Below are positions 61,043 through 64,000 of a DNA stretch of 64,000 nt, in pieces. The stretch comes from a bacterium UBP1_UBA4783. GTDB lineage: Bacteria > Krumholzibacteriota > Krumholzibacteriia > Krumholzibacteriales > Krumholzibacteriaceae. The stretch lies in contig DHHB01000035.1 of NCBI GenBank assembly GCA_002403075.1, positions 22,375 through 86,374 on the forward strand, given 5' to 3'. The translations under genes were made by a program, and so were the position numbers. The notes under the pieces were generated by a model, which saw only the letters and a program-made list of their open reading frames with translations, searched no databases and had not been told where the DNA came from. Position 1 is the first letter of the stretch; each line of letters opens with the position of its first letter.

Positions 61043-63316
61043 TCATCCGCTCCGTCCGCGAACGAAGAGCCCGAGCGCCCTCGCCGCCCGGTCGATCTTC
61101 CTGAAGCAGGGGATGCCCGCGTCCTCGATCATGCGGACCGCCGGATCGTAGAGCGCCCCGGAGTTGAGACACGCGACCATCGGCTTTTCAGTCGCGCGGA
61201 ACACGCGGATCGTGACGTTCGGATAGGAGTTCTCGCGGCGGATGTCCTCGTCGTGCCCCTCTCCGGACGGGAGGTTCTCCATGAAGGGCGTCGGCGCGAC
61301 GTTCGCGGCCACGAGGCAGTCGACGCCGTCGTCGGAAAGGATCGCCTCGAGGCAGCGGCCGTAGTTCACGGCGTTCGTGAGCGGCGTCGCGTCGACCGGA
61401 TTGTGGACGTCGATGATGCCGGGCGGGAGCGACGCGCGAAGATTTCGCTCCGTCGCCTCCGAGAAACGGGCGAGCGCGAGCGTATCGAGCGTGTCAGCCG
61501 CGACGGAGCATTCGAACCCGGCGTTCGAGAAGATGCCCACGCGGCGGCCCGCCGCACGCTTTCCCTCGAGAAGCACGAAGACCTTGATCGCGTCCTCGAC
61601 GTCGTCGAGGCCTTCGAGCACGATGACCCCGGCCTCCTCGAGGAGGCGTTTCAACACGGTGTAGTTCCCCGCCATCGCCGCCGTGTGGGAGGCGACCGCG
61701 GCGGCGCCCGCTTCGGTCCGTCCCGCCTTGTAGAGGATGATGTTCCTGCCGCTCCCCGTGATCTCGCGCGCGGCCGCGAGGAAGCGCTCGCCGTCGTACG
61801 GCCTGAGCCCCTCGAGGTAGAGAACGAAGAGATCGATGCCGGGGTCGTCCTTGAGCGCGAGGAGATAGTCCGACGCCGTCACGTCGATCTGGTTGCCGAA
61901 GGTGATCATGTACTTCGGGTTGAATACGCGCCCGAGGTTGCTCACGAGCGTGACGAGGTACGCGCCGCTCTGGCTGATCACGGCGCACCGGTCGCCGCGG
62001 TCGCCGCCGAACGGAAGCTTGTGCTCGGGGATGAAGAACGTGTTGTAACCGCCCGGCTTCGAGACGATCCCCATGCAGTTCGGCCCGTTCACGGCCACCC
62101 CGCCGTCGGGCCGGGAGCGGGCTCTCGCGATCGTCTCGCCGAGACGCGCCTCGAGGGCGCGGCCTTTCTCCGTCTCGCCGAATCCGGCGGAGATGACCGT
62201 TATCGACGACGTTTTCCCCCCGTCGATGAGCTCGTCGAGAAGCGCGGCCGCCTTCTCGTCGGCCGGCACCGTGAAGACCGTCATGTCCGTTTTCTCGGGG
62301 ATCGCGTCGGCGCCCGGGAAGGCACGGCAGCCGTCGATCTCCGAGGCGTCGGGATGGAGACAGTAGATGCGTTCGCGCGGGACGCCTCCCCCCATGACGA
62401 GGTTCCGCAGGATGATCCGCCCCGTGTTCACCTTCGTCGCCGAGGCGCCGACGACGAGCGCGCTCCGCGGCTCGAGGAGCCTTCGGATGAGCTCCGCGGG
62501 GGCGTTCCTCGCTCCGTGTTTCGCCGTCGAGATCCGCATGAGCGCGTCGAGCGGCACGAGCTCTCCCGACGCCGTTATCTGGAGCGGATTCACCTCGAGC
62601 TCTTCTATCGTATGCGGAGTGGCCGTCGACCGGTGTGAATAGCGCGCGGCGATGCGGGCGAACGCCTCGAGCGCACCGAGGATCTTTTCGCCGTCGACGA
62701 GAGCGGCGCTCCCGCGGGCGCCCCCCGTGATCATCGGGTGGAAGAGCGTCCGGGCGAGCGCCTCTTCCGTCGCGGTCCGGTCCCCCATGGACGAGGCGGC
62801 GCGCATGAAAAGCCCCTTTTCGGGGAGAAGACTCCTCTGGTAGAGCTCGGTCCCCACGCCCCCGAGGCCGCAGAAGACGACGGGGCCGAAGGCGGGATCC
62901 TGCCTCAGGGAGAGGAGAAGCTGATGGGGGATGCAGTCGCGGCCCTCCACGCGCTCGACGACGAGCATGCCCGCGAGAACGACGCCTGCCGTGGCCGCGA
63001 TGCGGGCGAAATCGTCGAAGACCTTCTCGAGCGCCTCGTGCGACCGCGGAGCGAAGCGTATCCCGCCGTGCTCCGTCCGGTGCGGCATGCCGGGGCTCGC
63101 GAGCTTGCAGACGACCGTGTCGCCGGGGAGCCGGTCGAGCGGGAGTGCGTCGATTTCTCCGGCGTGAGACACGAAGAGGGCCCGGGGAACGCGGAACCCC
63201 GCCGCCTCGAGAAACGCGTACGCCTCGTGCTCTCCGAGATCCCGCCTGCCGCGGTCCGCGAAACGGGCGAGCAGATCGTCCATGGCCCGGAAGCCCTCGT
63301 CGTGAGACGCGCTCAA
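61043..63316 (-). CDS. ADP-forming acyl-CoA synthetase, ATP-grasp domain first
   Basis: This NDP-forming acyl-CoA synthetase (757 aa) makes ATP from an acyl-CoA such as acetyl-CoA, giving the free acid. An ATP-grasp (beta) domain comes first (about 1-255: GEHEAYAFLEAAGFRVPRA; ELEVNPLQ), followed by a CoA-binding Rossmann domain (about 285-410: SALVVGASATKVNTG), then the SucD-like ligase region with the catalytic phospho-His544 in SHTAAMAGNY. Many ADP-forming enzymes have the opposite order (alpha then beta). The start is TTG 63316 with GGAGG seven bases upstream; ATG 63283 is possible. It may couple beta-oxidation products to ATP formation. Confidence 0.88.
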   Translation of the reverse strand: MSASHDEGFRAMDDLLARFADRGRRDLGEHEAYAFLEAAGFRVPRALFVSHAGEIDALPLDRLPGDTVVCKLASPGMPHRTEHGGIRFAPRSHEALEKVFDDFARIAATAGVVLAGMLVVERVEGRDCIPHQLLLSLRQDPAFGPVVFCGLGGVGTELYQRSLLPEKGLFMRAASSMGDRTATEEALARTLFHPMITGGARGSAALVDGEKILGALEAFARIAARYSHRSTATPHTIEELEVNPLQITASGELVPLDALMRISTAKHGARNAPAELIRRLLEPRSALVVGASATKVNTGRIILRNLVMGGGVPRERIYCLHPDASEIDGCRAFPGADAIPEKTDMTVFTVPADEKAAALLDELIDGGKTSSITVISAGFGETEKGRALEARLGETIARARSRPDGGVAVNGPNCMGIVSKPGGYNTFFIPEHKLPFGGDRGDRCAVISQSGAYLVTLVSNLGRVFNPKYMITFGNQIDVTASDYLLALKDDPGIDLFVLYLEGLRPYDGERFLAAAREITGSGRNIILYKAGRTEAGAAAVASHTAAMAGNYTVLKRLLEEAGVIVLEGLDDVEDAIKVFVLLEGKRAAGRRVGIFSNAGFECSVAADTLDTLALARFSEATERNLRASLPPGIIDVHNPVDATPLTNAVNYGRCLEAILSDDGVDCLVAANVAPTPFMENLPSGEGHDEDIRRENSYPNVTIRVFRATEKPMVACLNSGALYDPAVRMIEDAGIPCFRKIDRAARALGLFVRGRSG

Positions 63317-63506
63317 CGCTCCTCCTCTTCCGGCGCCCGCCTTCCGCGCGCGATTCGCGCGGGCGGCGCCGCGGCATTCGTGGTATCGTCGGCGGGCGGA
63401 TGCGTCCCGGGACCCCGCTCTCCGGCGTCCCGGGTGCGTCCCATGCTATATTGAACGGAAGCCGGCTGTCGACGGAAATATGGGCGCGGGGGGAACGGAG
63501 TCGGAC

Positions 63507-64000
63507 ATGGCCGCGGCCACGGTCGTGGAACGGGAGATAGAGACGCACCGGCGGCTCATTTCCCGCCTCAACCGCGAGATCTTCGGCGTCGACAAGACGC
63601 ATCGGTCGCGCTACATCAGGGAGTTCAACGCGGAGTTCCGCCGCTTCCGGCGCGTCGCGACCGCGGAGAAGGTGCTCGACCGGGCCGCGAAGGCCGACGT
63701 CGTCTATTTCGGCGACTACCATCCGCTCGACTCGAGCCAGGACTGGGCGCTGCGGCTCATGCGCGATCTCACCGCCCGGGGACGCCAGGTCGTGCTCGCG
63801 CTCGAGATGATATACGTTCATCAGCAGGAGCACCTCGACCGGTGGATGCAGGGGAGCATGACGGAGGAGGAGTTCCTCGATGCGATCGATTACCGGTCCG
63901 AATGGGGGTTCAATTGGGCGAGCTTCCGCCGGCTGTTCGCGCAGGCCAAGGACCCGTTCATCCCGATCTTCGGCATCGACTCCGAGCCGCGCGAGCACCT
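63507..64000 (+). CDS. ChaN-like (DUF399) heme-binding protein, cut by right edge
   Basis: The visible 164 residues start with a charged helix (VVEREIETHRRLISRLNREI) and contain ADVVYFGDYHPLDSSQDWAL and QVVLALEMIYVHQQEHLDRW, the hallmark opening of the ChaN/TIKI-type fold (haem-binding uptake or metalloprotease-like). A signal peptide is not seen, unlike ChaN lipoproteins. GGAG lies seven bases before ATG 63507, and TGCTATATT at 63444-63452 is a possible extended -10. The C-terminus is beyond the window. It diverges from the acyl-CoA synthetase. Confidence 0.78.
   Translation, partial: MAAATVVEREIETHRRLISRLNREIFGVDKTHRSRYIREFNAEFRRFRRVATAEKVLDRAAKADVVYFGDYHPLDSSQDWALRLMRDLTARGRQVVLALEMIYVHQQEHLDRWMQGSMTEEEFLDAIDYRSEWGFNWASFRRLFAQAKDPFIPIFGIDSEPREH

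Noticed and set aside
60866..62638. 590-codon plus-strand open frame opposite the acyl-CoA synthetase
   Set aside because: No ribosome site or domain; the composition is that of an antisense shadow of the synthetase.

Overview
The window reads as a chromosome segment from an uncultured, strongly G+C-rich, Gram-negative bacterium. Lipoproteins, an outer-membrane barrel protein, a Tat-type signal and a DegP/HtrA protease all point to a two-membrane envelope. Two secreted proteins end in a YPNPFNPST-type segment plus a FlgD/T9SS-like C-terminal Ig domain. That combination is common in the FCB superphylum and in candidate phyla such as Eisenbacteria and Krumholzibacteriota; placing this organism there is inference. 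Codon use looks even throughout. I see no phage, insertion sequence, CRISPR array, rRNA or tRNA.

Layout: 1-5 kb is a fatty-acid oxidation electron route, with an EMO-type Fe-S/quinone oxidoreductase (cut by the left edge), EtfB, EtfA and an acyl-CoA dehydrogenase, then a thioredoxin-fold lipoprotein. 5.4-11.6 kb has a LytS/LytTR two-component pair, dihydrolipoamide dehydrogenase and an M16 protease. 11.7-18.4 kb has a mini-ferredoxin, a SelD with an in-frame UGA (selenocysteine), QueH, an M23 endopeptidase and the DNA-repair pair MrfB-MrfA. 19.3-22.7 kb is a complete sdhCDAB operon. 22.8-29.1 kb has a Tat-exported glycosylasparaginase, several exported or TPR proteins and pyrE. 29.2-36.6 kb has a zinc-ribbon membrane protein behind a structured leader, a divergent GlpX paralogue, RarA, a HAD phosphatase, an unknown membrane protein and a DASS transporter.

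36.7-50.2 kb carries a PP2C phosphatase, a B12-dependent ribonucleotide reductase with tandem NrdR-like boxes, a flavin-reductase/MFS pair, a papain-like peptidase, HemW, LepA, a UPF0316 protein, a P-type ATPase and beta-carbonic anhydrase. 50.2-56.2 kb has a C25 (gingipain-type) peptidase, a Cys-rich miniprotein, acylphosphatase and HtrA. 56.3-59.5 kb is an inositol module (inositol-3-phosphate synthase diverging from a LysR regulator and an inositol monophosphatase). 59.6-64 kb has a repeat lipoprotein, an ADP-forming acyl-CoA synthetase and a partial ChaN-like protein.

The metabolic genes fit a heterotroph that feeds electrons from acyl-CoAs (via ETF/EMO) and from succinate into a quinone pool, can make inositol, and uses selenium and cobalamin. 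The least explained items are the alternative-pairing leader at 29216-29273, the Sec-containing SelD, the GlpX paralogue with lost catalytic residues and the repeat-bearing lipoprotein at 59.6 kb.
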